A stretch of 64,000 nt of DNA from Peromyscus leucopus (taxonomy: Eukaryota; Chordata; Mammalia; Rodentia; Cricetidae), in NCBI RefSeq assembly GCF_004664715.2, contig NC_051083.1:117562534-117626533 (forward strand), given 5' to 3'. How positions within the stretch are numbered: position 1 is the first letter of the stretch; each line of letters begins with the position of its first letter. Made by a program: the position numbers and the translations under genes. The notes beneath the pieces were generated by a model that saw only the letters and a program-made list of their open reading frames with translations, ran no database searches and was not told the origin of the DNA. Shown one piece after another: positions 1 through 10,779 of the stretch.

Positions 1-79
1 ACCTTGAACTCACAGAGATCCAAATGGATCTCTGCCTCCCGAATGCTAGGATTAAAGGTGTGTGCTACCACTGCCTGAC
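1..79 (-). repeat. B1 SINE, partial at window edge
   Basis: Reverse-strand B1 pieces are visible (ctgcctccc, gctaggattaaaggtgtg, ccactgcctg). The copy is cut by the window start. Confidence 0.85.
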
Positions 80-344
80 TTCTACATTTAATATAGCTGC
101 TGGCTTTGTCCTCTGATTCCCAAATGAACTTTATTGGGGTACACTGTATATCACTACAATATGAGCAAAGCAGAAATCTGATCAGAGCACTCCACTCCCC
201 TTACTGTCTGTAGAATGAAGGCCACTCTCTTGTGTCATACAAAAGGATTTTCCATTAACCTCAGCAACCTGGCCTCCGCTCCACTGTTGTACTACTTGAA
301 ACTTAGGACAGGCTGTATGTGGACTGTTTTAAAAAGCCAAGAAT

Positions 345-492
345 GAGCCAGGCAGTGGTGGCCCACTTTTAATCTCAGCACTCGGAAAGCAGAGGCAGGC
401 AGATCTCTGTGAGTTCAAGGCTAGCCTGGTCTACAGAGCTAGTTTCAGGACAGCCCAGGCTACACAGAGAAACTTTGTCTTGGGGGAAAAAA
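345..492 (+). repeat. B1 SINE
   Basis: Plus-strand B1: ggcagtggtggc, a tttaatctcagcact box, gccagcctggtctaca-type core and an A-rich end after aaactttgtctt. Confidence 0.9.
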
Positions 493-784
493 ATCTCTTT
501 AAAATAATACCAAATTACAAAATAAGGTAAGAAGCTCTCTGTACAGTGAGGCCCTGTGAATGAGAAGCCTCAAGGTTGAAAATGCATTAGTACCATGGTA
601 CATCTTTTTGAGAATATTCACAGAACTATAGTACGGTCTCCTAAGTGCAGTGTTCTATTTCTATACTGCAAGACTTGGATAAAGAGCTCCTCTTCTGGGA
701 AGGGCCTTCTTCACTTACCTGAAGACTCACTTCTAGAAGAGTACTAGCTAGAATTAGCTCAGAGCATCTTCAGAGCCAATTGTT

Positions 785-910
785 TGTTTTTTTTGTTTGT
801 TTATTTATTTATTTATTTTACAATACTATTCAGTTCTACATAACAGCCACAGATTTCCTTGTTGTCCCCCTTCCTGCCCCCCTCCCCTTCCCCCAGCCCA
901 CCCACCATTC
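785..910 (-). mobile_element. L1 3' UTR tail, truncated
   Basis: Reads in reverse as the end of the L1 3' UTR seen in full at 6950-7868 (tactattcagttctacat, then a C-rich tract). It is flanked by about 11 bp, ccaattgtttg, at 776-786 and again from 911. It sits inside the 14-bp duplication of the adjacent B1, so it inserted after that B1. Confidence 0.8.
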
Positions 911-949
911 CCACCAATTGTTTGGTTTTGCTGTGGTTGTTTTGGCTTG

Positions 950-1132
950 GTTTTTGTTTTTTTGTTTGTTTGTTTATTTGTTTATTTTTTTTTGAGACAG
1001 GGTTTCTCTGTGTAGCCCTGGATGTCCTGAAACTTGCTCTATAGACCAGGCTGGCCTCAAACTCACAGAGATCCGCCTGCTTCTGCCTCCCAAGTGCTGG
1101 GATTAAAGGCGTGCGCCGCCACTGCTTTGTGT
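950..1132 (-). repeat. B1 SINE with T-rich tail
   Basis: Reverse B1 (gagacagggtttctctgtg to gcgtgcgccgccactg). The duplication cagagccaattgtt lies at 771-784 and 1133-1146, enclosing both this B1 and the L1 fragment. Confidence 0.9.
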
Positions 1133-1217
1133 CAGAGCCAATTGTTAAACATGGATTTCGTGAACTCGTTGTTCAGCAGAGTCATTACTGAAATTATATT
1201 ATGGAAACTCCATAGTA

Positions 1218-1428
1218 AGTGGGCTGGAGAGATGACTCACTGGTTACAAGTGCTTGCTGGTGGGGCAGCTGACAACTGCCTGTAACTCTAGCTCCAGGGG
1301 ATCCAAGCCCTATTGTCACCTCCAAAGGCACCTGCATGCATTAAACATTCACTTATACAGATATACACCCAGACACAGACAGACACATAAACAAAAATCA
1401 TTTAAAAACTTTAATAATAAAAATGAAG
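1218..1428 (+). repeat. B2/B3 SINE
   Basis: Begins gggctggagagatgactcac (pol III box A region), continues with the ccaggggatcc body and ends in an A-rich tail. Confidence 0.85.
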
Positions 1429-1825
1429 TGCATATTTACAAAGGTATATCAAAGCACAGATAACAAACACTCAAGACTCATCACTTCCTCGTTTACTCTG
1501 CTTTACTAGAGCTGTGCTGCCCATTCCCATCGTGTCTTTGGGGAGAAATTCCACTGTGCATTTCTTGTCAACATTCTGTTCAATTATATCACATTAGTAG
1601 CTTGAAATTAGCTATGGGAATAGTTATACCACAGAAACTGGCAAGTCTACATGTCAGGACTATGTTTTCCCTGGAAAGCTGTTTGCTCGGTATTTATCAG
1701 CAGCCCACTGTTTAGACTTCTAAACAGGGAGCACCCATTTACAGACTTCTATGGTCTACATGGTCTAGCATCGGCTATTTCAGTAATTATTTTAGTTACA
1801 GTTATATACTATGTTTTTCTCTTCT

Positions 1826-1826
<1 letters not shown>
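1429..1826. other. No feature recognised
   Basis: Single-copy-looking sequence. No open frame of coding character and no known repeat seen by eye. Confidence 0.5.
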
Positions 1827-1883
<57 letters not shown>

Positions 1884-1902
1884 TGTCTGTCTGTCTGTCT
1901 GA
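1827..1902. repeat. (GT)n-(TCTG)n compound microsatellite
   Basis: About 27 GT units run into TCTG units. It abuts the ID-like SINE and probably grew from its tail. Confidence 0.95.
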
Positions 1903-1980
1903 CTGACTGTGTTGCTGGTCAAACCTAGAGCTTTGTGCATGCTTAGCAAGTGCCAAACCGTATCCCCAGCACATGTTTTA
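1903..1980 (-). repeat. ID/B4-like SINE
   Basis: Reverse ID signature: ctggtcaaacctagagc, gcatgcttagcaagtgc, tatccccagcac. Confidence 0.6.
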
Positions 1981-2949
1981 TCCATCCTTATGCCATAAAT
2001 TCCTCTCACACTGTAAAGGCTCAATAAATGTTAAATAAATTCAACCTCTGTGGACTTGGCTCCTTCCGACATCAAATGAGAATGCTTGCTCTCCCTCCCA
2101 CACATGGGTCTTAGGAGAACAAACGAAATACTAGACAGGAAAGTTCTTTGGGGGAAAATGGGAAAAGTGTCCTGCAAGTACAGGGTATTATTTTCACACA
2201 TTCATGTGGTTTAATGAGCTCCCAACATAAAACACCTGTTGGAACATATAATTCTAGCTTGCTTCTCTTCTCTCTCAAGATGTTCCACTATTAACCCCTT
2301 GGCTTTCTGTCTCTCTGAACTTTTCTGGTTGCAAGTTAGGAGAAGTTAACTGTTTTCACAAAGGTAGCAATAAAGAATGTTTGTGTAAAGATGATTTCGA
2401 AAACTGGAGAGGAACACCATAAAAACAGCAACACATTTCTATCATGGGTAAAATCCTACCGGATAATTAAGGGCCGAAAATGATGATGTGATTTTGATGG
2501 TTCAAAGTGTCTTAACTTTTATTTTCACATATATAATTGTCCCCATCATGTATCCAACCCATTCTAAACATCTGCACAGATAGATTCATCTCACTCATTT
2601 TACAGAGAAATTAAATTGTCCAAAGTCACATGTTTCACCCCACTGTAAACCATCTCTGGACTATAAATCATGATGCTCTCAATTCTTGAAATCCCACAAC
2701 TGGATCCTCCCCTTCTCCTACATGAATCTTTCCCATGTAACTATCACATCCTGCCTTATGTTGGCTAATAATAATAGCACACTATATTAGTGTACACATT
2801 GAGAAATGAAGTTGGCTTCCAGCTGAAATTGTTCCATGACTAACCAGTATTTGGAGAAAATAAAAGCCTTGTTTAAAAACAAAACAAAACAAAAATAGAA
2901 GGCCTCCTCGTGATATCACAATGCAACAGATTTAGGGAATGGATTCTTG
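1981..2949. other. Mostly unique; MIR-like trace
   Basis: Holds no gene that I can see. At about 2540-2640 a MIR-like stretch (ctcattttacagagaaa, then aaagtcacatg) can be read weakly. A short (AAAAC)n lies near 2878-2895. Confidence 0.35.
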
Positions 2950-3081
2950 AAGAAGGATGTTGGATCCCCTGAGACTGGTGTTATAGCCAGCTGTGAGCCA
3001 CCATATGGGTGCTGGAAATTGAACCCAGGTCTCATGGAAGGGCAGCCAGTGCTCTTTACCACTGTCCCTTCTCTCCAGCTC
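2950..3081 (-). repeat. B2/B3 SINE, truncated
   Basis: Reverse B2: ggatcccctgagactggtg, gtgggtgctgg-type segment, attgaacccaggtc and tctctccagctc end. Confidence 0.8.
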
Positions 3082-3404
3082 AAGGTATAAATTTTAGGTG
3101 ATTATTATGTTATACCTTGCTTAGTTTAGACAAAATTGAAGTCAGATATTTATAACATTAAATACTAAAAATTACAACTGGTATGTTAATAGTTTTTGTG
3201 TCTTTGTGTGTCTTGCTAAGAGTGGAACACGCGAGACAAATTCACTACCATCGAGCCACACTCCCGGTGCTGATTCTTTCTTCCAGAAAAATATCTTAAA
3301 TCAAGGTGGGAATTATAGCTTAGTGGGAGAGCAGGTACCACCATGCATGTGGTGTATAGACACACATGCAGGCAAAATACTCATACACAAAAAATAATTC
3401 TTTA
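3082..3404. other. Unique sequence and degenerate SINE
   Basis: AT-rich, no gene seen. 3305-3400 looks like a decayed plus-strand B2/B4 (tagcttagtgggagagc, then atgcaggcaaaatactc). Confidence 0.4.
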
Positions 3405-3560
3405 AGGCAGATGGTGTTGGTGGCGCATGCCTTTAATCCCAGCACTTGGGAGGCAGAGGCAGGTGGATCTCAGTGAGTTCGAGGCCAGCCTGGTCTACAA
3501 AACATGTTCTGGGACTGCCAGGGCTGTTACACATAGAAACCCTATCTCAAAGAACCAAAA
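3405..3560 (+). repeat. B1 SINE
   Basis: Plus-strand B1 with ggtggcgcatgcctttaat and gaggccagcctggtctac. The 3' part carries a short duplication, gggactgccagggctgtt. Confidence 0.9.
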
Positions 3561-3604
3561 TAATAATAATTTTTAAAACTTGTAGTCTTAAACTTTTTTG
3601 TGGT

Positions 3605-3752
3605 TTTTTTGAGACAGGGTTTCTCTATGCAGCTTTGAAGCCTATTCTGGATCTCGCTCTGTAGACCAGGCTGGCGTTGAAATCACAGAGATCTGCCTGC
3701 CTCTGCCTCCTGAGTGCTGGGATTAAAAGCATGTGCCACCACTGCCCGGCCT
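3605..3752 (-). repeat. B1 SINE
   Basis: Reverse B1, gagacagggtttctctatgc to gccaccactgcccggcc. Confidence 0.9.
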
Positions 3753-3893
3753 TAAACTTATTTTTAAATATGGTTTTACCCACAACCATGTTGTCCAGGC
3801 TAGTTTTATGTCAACTTGACACAAACTGGTGTCATGTGAAAGAAGAGGACTTCAAGTGAGAAAATGCCTCCAGAAGATACAGCTGTGAGCCAG

Positions 3894-4429
3894 CCTTGCT
3901 GCGTGACAAAACTTCACACCTGCCTACTCACCCCAGTTAGGAAACCCAGGACAGATCAAAGTATGGATTCCACCAAAGTCCAATTTGGTGAACTGATTAC
4001 TTACAGAATATGGGGGAGGGGTCACTTACAGGAGCAGAAAAGACTCGAAGACAGCCGCATCACCAAGTCCACCCCAGCACAAGTGACAGTCCACACAACT
4101 GGAACGTGGAGCACACTGCACACTGCACATGGCAGGCAGCTCAGCAGGCTGGAGAGTGTCCTTTCCAGGTGCCTCGGTTGGTTGAAATCTCAGTTGGCAG
4201 CTCAGCTGATTTCTGCCTCTTCTAGGCAGCTAAGACGACTCTGCAGCTGGGCTCTGATCTTCTGAGATGGAAGCTCTGCACTTACTGCCTACTCTAGCAG
4301 GGAGGGGCCTAGTGGGTCTTGACAGTTCCAGGGACTATCTGAAGCCCTTTTGAGTTGTTTACCTTCCTGCTCAAGGAGCTTCCTTGAAGGATGGAATATT
4401 TCAATCTTGGAGGAAATGGTTACACGACA
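3894..4429 (-). mobile_element. Probable solo LTR inside the URR1-type element
   Basis: This 536-bp block is absent from the other URR1-type copies. It is flanked by agccag at 3888-3893 and 4430-4435. On the minus strand it starts TGTCGTG, as an LTR would. The other end is less clean: it reads GCAGCA followed by 3 extra bases. The 6-bp duplication points to a class II (ERVK-like) origin. The 133-codon open frame within it is taken as chance. Confidence 0.5.
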
Positions 4430-4526
4430 AGCCAGTAGGGCGCTTTCTTAACTAGTAATTGATGAGGGAGGATCCAGCCCATTGTGAGTGGTACCCTGGG
4501 GTGGTGGTCATGGGTAATATAAGAAC

Positions 4527-4652
4527 TTACCCTGTTGGAGGAGGAGATGAGGGGTGGGGGAGGAAGTGGGGGGGAGCAGGAGGAGGGATGAGAGGAGGAT
4601 CTGCGGTTGGTATGTAAAATTAATAATAATAATAATTTAAAAAAGGAAAGCC
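4527..4652 (+). mobile_element. L1 3' end fragment (Lx-like)
   Basis: G-rich block (gaggaggagatgaggggtgg), a gtatgtaaaatt end and an (AAT)n/A-rich tail typical of older rodent L1 3' UTRs. Confidence 0.65.
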
Positions 4653-4799
4653 CACTGAGTAAGCCATGTGAGCAAGCCAGTAAGCAGCACCCCTCCATGG
4701 TCTCTGCATCAGCTCCTGCTTCCAGGTTCCTGCCCTGTTTGTTCCTGCCTTTGATGATGAACTGTGATGTGGAAGAGTATGCAAAATACAAAAGCCAGG

Positions 4800-4968
4800 T
4801 GGTGACAAAAGCCAGGTGGCATGAGCATCAGCACACGCCTTTAATCCCAGCACTTGAGAGTCAGAGGCAGGTGAATCTCTGAGTTCAAGGACAACCTGGT
4901 CTACAGAGTGCGTTTCAGGACAGATAGCACTACATAGTGAGACCCTGTCTCAAACAAACAAACAAAAA
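4800..4968 (+). repeat. B1 SINE
   Basis: Plus-strand B1 (cacacgcctttaatcccagc, aacctggtctacagagtgc) with an AAAC-rich tail. Confidence 0.85.
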
Positions 4969-5095
4969 AACCCTCTTCCCCAAATTGCTTTTGGTCTTGA
5001 TGCTTCACCACAAAAATAAAAACTTCACCTAAGACACAGGTATAGCCATGCTCACTTATATTTACAATAGCCCCAACCTTACATGTTAAGAGCTC

Positions 5096-5154
5096 TAGGG
5101 GCTTGTGAGATGGCTGGGCAGGTGAAGCCACTTGCTGTCAATCCTGACAATCTG
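5096..5154 (+). repeat. B2/B3 SINE 5' fragment
   Basis: Starts aggggcttgtgagatggctg and stops where L1 sequence begins. The rest of the SINE was not found nearby. Confidence 0.5.
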
Positions 5155-6093
5155 AATTTTTTCTTTTTTTTAAATTTAACTTAATTTTATTTTAAAAAAT
5201 AATTCAGTTCTACAATCAGCCATGGATTCCCTTGTTCTCCCCTCCCGCCCCCCTCCCCTTCCCCCAGCCCACCCCCATTCCCACCTCCTCCAGATAAAGG
5301 CCTCCCCCAAAGACTGAGATCAACCTGATAGACTCAGTCCAGGCAGCTCCAGTCCCCTCCTCCCAGATTGAGCCAAGCATCCCTGCATAAGTCCCAGGTT
5401 TCAAACAGCCAACTCATGCACTGAGCACAGGACCCGGTCCCACTGCCTGGATGCCTCCCAAACAGATCAAGCCAATCAACTGTCTCACCCATTCAGAGGG
5501 CCTGATCTAGTTGGGGGGCCCCTCAGCCTTTGGTTCATAGTTCATGTGTTTCCATTTGTTTGGCTATTTGTCCCTGTGCTTTATCCAACCTTGGTCTCAA
5601 CAATTCTCGCTCATATAAACCCTCCTCTTTCTCACCAATTAGACTCCCGGAGCTCCACCCTGGGCCTAGCCGTGGATCTTTGCATCCAGATCCCTCAGTC
5701 GTTGGATGGGGTTTCTGGCACGACAATTAGGGTGTTTGGCCATCCCATCACCAGAGTAGGTCAGTTCCGGCTGTCTCTCGACCATTGCCAGCAGTCTTTT
5801 GTGGGGGTATCTTTGTGGATTTCTGTGGGCCTCTCTAGCACTTTGCTTCTTCCTTTTCTCATATGGTCTTCATTTACCATGGTCTCCTATTCCTTGTTCT
5901 CCCTCTCTGTTCTTGATCCAGCTGGGATCTCCCCCTCCCCCAAGCTCTCTTTCCCTCGACCCTCGCCTTCACTACCCCCACTCATGTCCAGGCTATTCAT
6001 GTAGATCTCATCCATTTCTCTGTCATTGGGCGATCCCCGTGTCTTTCTTGGGGTCCTGTTTTCCAGGTAGCCTCCCTGGTGATGTGAGATCAC
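5155..6093 (-). mobile_element. L1 3' UTR, reverse orientation
   Basis: Reverse complement of the 3' UTR found in plus orientation at 6950-7868, from the T-rich tail (aattcagttctac) to the segment before ggtgatgtgag. By eye the two differ at something like one base in eight, so they are not a recent copy of each other. The open frames here are noncoding UTR. Confidence 0.9.
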
Positions 6094-7868
6094 TTCCTAA
6101 ATACAACACCAGTAGCACAGACACTGAGAGAAACAATCAATCAATGGGACCTCTTGAAACTGAGAAGCTTTTGTAGAGCAAAGGATACAGTCAACAAGGT
6201 AAAGCGACAGCCTACAGAATGGGAAAAGGTCTTCACCAACCCCACATCTCACAGAGGACTGATATCCAGAATATATAAGGAACTCAAGAAATTAGACATC
6301 AAAATGCCCAACAGTCCAATGAAGAAATGGGCTATAAAACTAAACAGAATTCTCAACAGAGGAAACTCAAATGGCTGAAAAACATTTAAGGAATTGCTCA
6401 ACATCCCTAATTATCAGGGAAATACAAATCAAAACAACTCTGAGATACCACCTTATACCTGTCAGAATGGCTAAGATCAAAAACACTGAAGACACCTTAT
6501 GCTGGAAAGAATGTGGAGCTAGGGGAACTCTCCTCCACTGCTGGTGGGAATGCAAGCTTGTACAACCACTTTGGAAATCAATATGGTGCTTTCTTAGAAA
6601 ATTGGGAATCAATCTCCCCCAAGATCCAGCTATACCACTCTTGGGCATATACCCAAGGAATGCTCAATCATACCACAAGGGCACTTGCTCAGCTATGTTC
6701 ATATCAGCATTGTTTGTAATATCCAGAACCTGGAAACAACCTAGATGCCCTTCAACTGAAGAATGGATAAATAAATTGGGACACATATACACAATGGAAT
6801 ACTACTCAGCAGAGAAAAACAATGACATCATGAGGTCTGCAGACAAATGGATGGATCTAGAAAAATCATCCTGAGTGAGGTAACCCAGACTCAGAAAGAC
6901 AAATATGGTATGTACTCACTCATAGGAAGATGCTAGATGTGGAACAAGGATGACTGGACTGTTACTCACATCACCAGTGAGGCTACCTGGAAAATGGGAC
7001 CCCAAGAAAGACACGGAGAAATGGATGAGATCTACACCAACAGCCTGGGAGCAATGAAGGGCGAGGGTTGAGGGAAAGAGAGTGGGAGATCCTAGCTGGA
7101 TCAAGAAAAGAGAGGGAGAACAAGGAATAGGAGACCATAGTAAGAGAAGACCACATGAGAAAAGGTAGAAACAAAGAGCTAAAGAGGCCCACAGAAATCC
7201 ACAAAGATACCCCCACAAAAGACTGCTGGCAATGGTCGAGAGATAGCCGGGACTGACCTACTCTGGTGATGGGATGGCCAAACACACTAATAGTTGTGCC
7301 ATAAACCACATCCAAGGACTAAGGAATCTGGATGCAGACATCCATGGCTAGGCCCCTGGTGGAGCTCTGGGAGTCTAATTAGTGAGAAAGAGGAGGGTCT
7401 ATATGAGCGAGAATTGTTGAAACCAAGGTTGGATAAAGCACAGGGACAAATAGCCAAACAAATGGAAACACATGAACTATGAACCAAAGGCTGAGGGGCC
7501 CCCAACTAGATCAGGCCCTCTGAATAGGTGAGACAGTTGATTGGCTTGATCTGTTTGGGAGGCATCTAGGCAGTGGTACCAAGTCCTGGGTTCGTTACAT
7601 GAGTTGGCTGTTTGAAACCTGGGACTTATGCAGGGACACTTGGCTCAATCTGGGAGGAGGGGGCTGGACCTGCCTGGACTGAGTCTATCAAGTCGATCCC
7701 AGTCCTCGGGGGAGACCTTGATCTGGAGGAGGTGGGAATGGGGGGTGGGCTGGGGGGAAGGGGAGGGGGGCAGGAAGGGAGAGAACAAGGGAATCTGTGG
7801 CTATTATGTAGAACTGAATAGTATTGTAAAATAAATAAAAATAAATAACTTTAAAATTAAAAAAAAAT
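6094..7868 (+). mobile_element. L1 ORF2 C-terminal part plus 3' UTR
   Basis: 6094-6874 encodes the last part of the L1 ORF2 protein (reverse transcriptase/endonuclease polyprotein). Recognisable words are PTEWEKVF, GLISRIYKELKKL, TLLHCWWECKLVQPLW, AIPLLGIYP and YTMEYYSAEK. There is a frameshift near 6365-6378, and ORF2 stops at 6875-6877. A 3' UTR with G-rich tract and (AAATA)n tail follows to 7868. The 5' end is truncated against the reverse L1. Confidence 0.95.
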
Positions 7869-7875
7869 GTAATTT

Positions 7876-8000
7876 AAGGGCTGAAGAGACAGCCCAGTGG
7901 TTAAGAGTGTTTGTTGCTCTTACTAAGGAATAATCCTAATATTACCCAGGATTAGGACCCAGCACCCTCATGGTGGCTCATAATTACCCATAACTTACAT
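7876..8000 (+). repeat. B2/B3 SINE
   Basis: aagggctgaagagacagccc start and cagcaccctcatggtggctc body; the 3' part is decayed. Confidence 0.7.
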
Positions 8001-8117
8001 GATACAAAAACTTAGACAATCAATTGTATTTCTTAGCTTATAAAATGAAAATTATAATAAATTCATCTTACAGATTTCTGGAAACAATGAGAGAATGCAT
8101 GTAAAATATTACAGTCT

Positions 8118-8273
8118 CACTGGGTGGTGGTGGTGGTGGTGGTGGTGGTGGTGGTGGTGCACACTTTTAATCCCCAGCACTCGGGAGGCAGTTGCAGGCA
8201 GATCTCTGAGTTCAAGTCCAGCCTGGTCTACAGAGCGAGTTCCAGGACAGCCAAGGCTACCCTGCCTCGGAAA

Positions 8274-8275
<2 letters not shown>
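8118..8275 (+). repeat. B1 SINE with expanded TGG tract
   Basis: B1 from the ctgggtggtgg start to ctgcctcggaaaac. The usual two or three TGG units near the 5' end are expanded (8123-8159). Confidence 0.9.
8123..8159. repeat. (TGG)n microsatellite
   Basis: About 12 TGG units, grown from the gtggtgg segment of the B1. Confidence 0.95.

Positions 8276-8321
<46 letters not shown>
8276..8321. repeat. (TG)n microsatellite
   Basis: About 23 TG units directly after the B1, where its A-rich tail should be. Confidence 0.95.
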
Positions 8322-8324
<3 letters not shown>

Positions 8325-8424
8325 GATATAAACATATATGTGTGTACTATATATATTATTATAGTCTCTATAAAACTCAGAGACTGCCCTTTATTGATAC
8401 GATCATTAAAATTGCTTATTATTA

Positions 8425-8570
8425 CCTGTGCTTTTCTATCTCATTCCTTCCTGAACTTCTCAACTCTGTTCAGAAATTACCTCATCAGTGAAATTTTCCC
8501 AGCCTTCATATTTGAACACAGCCACCAACCCCAGAAATATTTCCCTCCCTTACTTTACCGGATTGAATTG
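8425..8570 (+). repeat. L2-like fragment
   Basis: ctcattccttcctgaacttc, then aaattttcccagccttc, resembles the 3' region of L2. Weak match by eye. Confidence 0.3.
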
Positions 8571-8592
8571 TGTTCCCGAAAAGTGTGTCCAA

Positions 8593-8812
8593 GGAGCTGG
8601 CAAGATGGCTCAACAACAGTTAGGAATGCTTACTAATCTTGCAAAGGAGCTGAATTTGGTTCCCAGCACCCACATCTGGTGGCTTATAACCATCTATAAC
8701 TTTAGTTCCAGGGCATCCAATACCCTCTGTCCTCCTCAGGCACCTGCACATGCGTGATGCACATACACTTATGTAGGCACAAGCACACATAAACATAAAA
8801 ATTAAAATAAGA
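8593..8812 (+). repeat. B2/B3 SINE (1 of 3 in a row)
   Basis: ggagctggcaagatggctca start, ttcccagcacccacatctgg body, then an A-rich tail. Confidence 0.8.
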
Positions 8813-8995
8813 GGGTTGGAGAGATGGTTCAGCGGTTAAGACCACTGGCTGCTCTTCCAAAAGACCTGGGGTCAACTCCCAGCAACCACATGGCAACTCT
8901 GTAACTCCATTTCCATGGGATCTGGCATCCTTATACAGACACACGTGCAGGCAACACACCAATGCACATAAAAAAATAAATCTTTAAAAAACTTA
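8813..8995 (+). repeat. B2/B3 SINE (2 of 3 in a row)
   Basis: gggttggagagatggttcag start follows directly on the tail of the previous copy. Well-preserved pol III boxes. Confidence 0.9.
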
Positions 8996-9027
8996 AAAAT
9001 AAAATAAAAGTTTTTAAAGATATGATC

Positions 9028-9242
9028 AGAGTTGGAGGGATGGCTCAATGGTTAAAAGCACTTGTTCTTGCAGAGGACTCATGCTTGATTCCCAGCACCC
9101 ACATAATGGCTTACAAATGTCGCTAGCTCCAGGTCTGGGAAATCCAATTGCCCTGTTCTGAGCTCTGCAGGTACCAGGCACACATGTGGTTCCCATAGGT
9201 GTACATGTAGACAAAACACTCATAGACATAAAATAAAACTTA
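9028..9242 (+). repeat. B2/B3 SINE (3 of 3 in a row)
   Basis: gagttggagggatggctcaa start and gattcccagcacccacataa body. More diverged than the second copy. Confidence 0.8.
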
Positions 9243-9254
9243 AAAAATCTTTTT

Positions 9255-9329
9255 TAGTTTAGAAACATGTTCAAGTGTTCAATTTAGGATCTTTGTAGAT
9301 GTGATCTGGTTAAGATAACCCTAGTCTAA

Positions 9330-9405
<76 letters not shown>

Positions 9406-9640
9406 CAGGGAGAGTACAATATGAAGCAGTGTGCAATGATACCAAGGATTATCAATGTCCAGCAGAAGTTCAGACAAAGGAAGAAAATTCTCTAAGGATT
9501 TAGATGAAGCATGGCTCTTCCAGGCCCTGGATTTCAGACTTTCGGCTTCCAGAACTGTGAGAAACTAGTTTTCTCTTCTTGTAAGTTAGCCATTTTGTGG
9601 TATTTGGTTATGGTAACTCTAGAAAACAGACACACTTATC
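9255..9640 (+). mobile_element. MLT1-like (MaLR) LTR fragment
   Basis: gtagatgtgatctggttaag is followed by ttccagaactgtgagaaact and gtggtatttggttatggtaa, which reads as the 3' half of an old MaLR LTR. A CA/GA microsatellite has grown inside it. Confidence 0.6.
9331..9402. repeat. (CA)n(GA)n compound microsatellite
   Basis: About 19 CA units followed by about 17 GA units. Confidence 0.95.
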
Positions 9641-9654
9641 ACCTAACATGCTAA

Positions 9655-9785
9655 GTATCTGTATGTCTTCCCTCACTAGAACATAAGGTGTTTGTGAAGG
9701 GACACTGTACTAAGTGACACTGGAAGGTAGAGGATGCCTGGGGGATATAGGTACTCAATAAACACACTCTAAGTTAATGAATTAA
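9655..9785 (+). repeat. L2-like 3' fragment
   Basis: ccctcactagaacataaggt and ggtactcaataaacac-type ending followed by a taatgaatt run, as in L2 3' ends. Confidence 0.45.
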
Positions 9786-10489
9786 TTAGTGAGGAGACGT
9801 TTTCCACTCCCATAGCCTACATTTAACACCATGATTTGTCATGTCTTTTATTGGTGTGACACATGCGCATGCTTTGTGGACTCTAGAGACTGACCTCAGG
9901 TCACAGGGCTTGCATCATCGGGCAGAAAGCTCCTTGACTCACTGAGCATCTGTGTTTTGCTTTTTAAGATGATTTTTGTGTTCCCAGGTCTCCCTTTTGT
10001 TAAATTTAAAATGTCTTTTCCCAGTCTCATGAACCGTATTTCTTCTTCATCTTTCCCGTTTAATCTTTAAAGGCCGGAAGTTGGGAGGGGAACGTAAGCG
10101 GTAAGCTAGGAGGAACTGGAGTGGAGGAGCAGGGAGTAGATATCATCTAATACATTGTATTTATGTATAAAACCACCAACAATTCTTAAACCACTAGGAA
10201 AATTAGAGGAAGTTGAGAGAATAATAAAATGTGCAGATTCACTTGTACAGTCAACCCTTCATCCACCCCAAACTGTTTTGTTGAATGGGATGAAGAAGTA
10301 TCGTTGTTTGTTTTGCTTTGTTTTTCAAAACAGCTAACCAATTATCCCAGCTAACTTTATTGACAATTTCATCTTTTCTTTACCAGTTTGGAACAGCATC
10401 TTAGTCAAAATCCAAACACTTACTTCAACCAGGACATGAGAACACAAATCTCAAGAACACACATCTCTCACTAACATCTCTTTTAAATT
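9786..10489. other. No feature recognised
   Basis: Mixed, apparently single-copy sequence with no convincing open frame. Confidence 0.45.
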
Positions 10490-10696
10490 TTTTTATTTTC
10501 CTTTGGTGCATGACTGTTATACCTACATGTGTATCTGGGCACCACGTGCATGCCCCGCTGTCCACAGAGGCTGTAAGAGGATGCCAGATCCCCTGGAACT
10601 AATGTTGAACCCACCATGTGGGTGCCTGGAATTGAACCCAGGTCCTCTGCAAGAGTAGTCAGTGCCTTTAACCACTGAGCCCTCTCTCCAGCCCCA
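10490..10696 (-). repeat. B2/B3 SINE
   Basis: Reverse B2 with gccagatcccctggaacta, attgaacccaggtcctctgc and tctccagcccc. Confidence 0.9.
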
Positions 10697-10779
10697 ATAT
10701 CACTTTCTAAATAGTACTGTATAATGGGTTTTGAGTACTAATACAAGTTCCACTTTATGATGAATTTCTCACCACCATT

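Larger units (their letters stand above)
3793..5040 (-). mobile_element. hAT-like (URR1-type) element, broken by three insertions
   Basis: Pieces at 3793-3893, 4430-4526, 4653-4799 and 4969-5040 join into one reverse-strand rodent element. The order is tatgtcaacttgacac, gagaaaatgcctcc, actagtaattgatgaggg, ccagcccattgtgagtgg, gcatcagctcctgcttcc, caaattgcttttggtc. The same family is seen at 11393-11760 and 59064-59474. The URR1/hAT-Charlie name is from memory. A solo LTR, an L1 tail and a B1 interrupt it. Confidence 0.65.

Noticed and set aside
1827..1902. Regular repeats considered as a CRISPR-like array
   Set aside because: Pure microsatellite without spacers, in a mammalian genome.
3864..4265. 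133-codon plus-strand frame
   Set aside because: Inside the probable solo LTR, antisense to it; no motif.
8124..8636. 170-codon frame starting with a valine run
   Set aside because: Translation of TGG and TG microsatellites and a B1.
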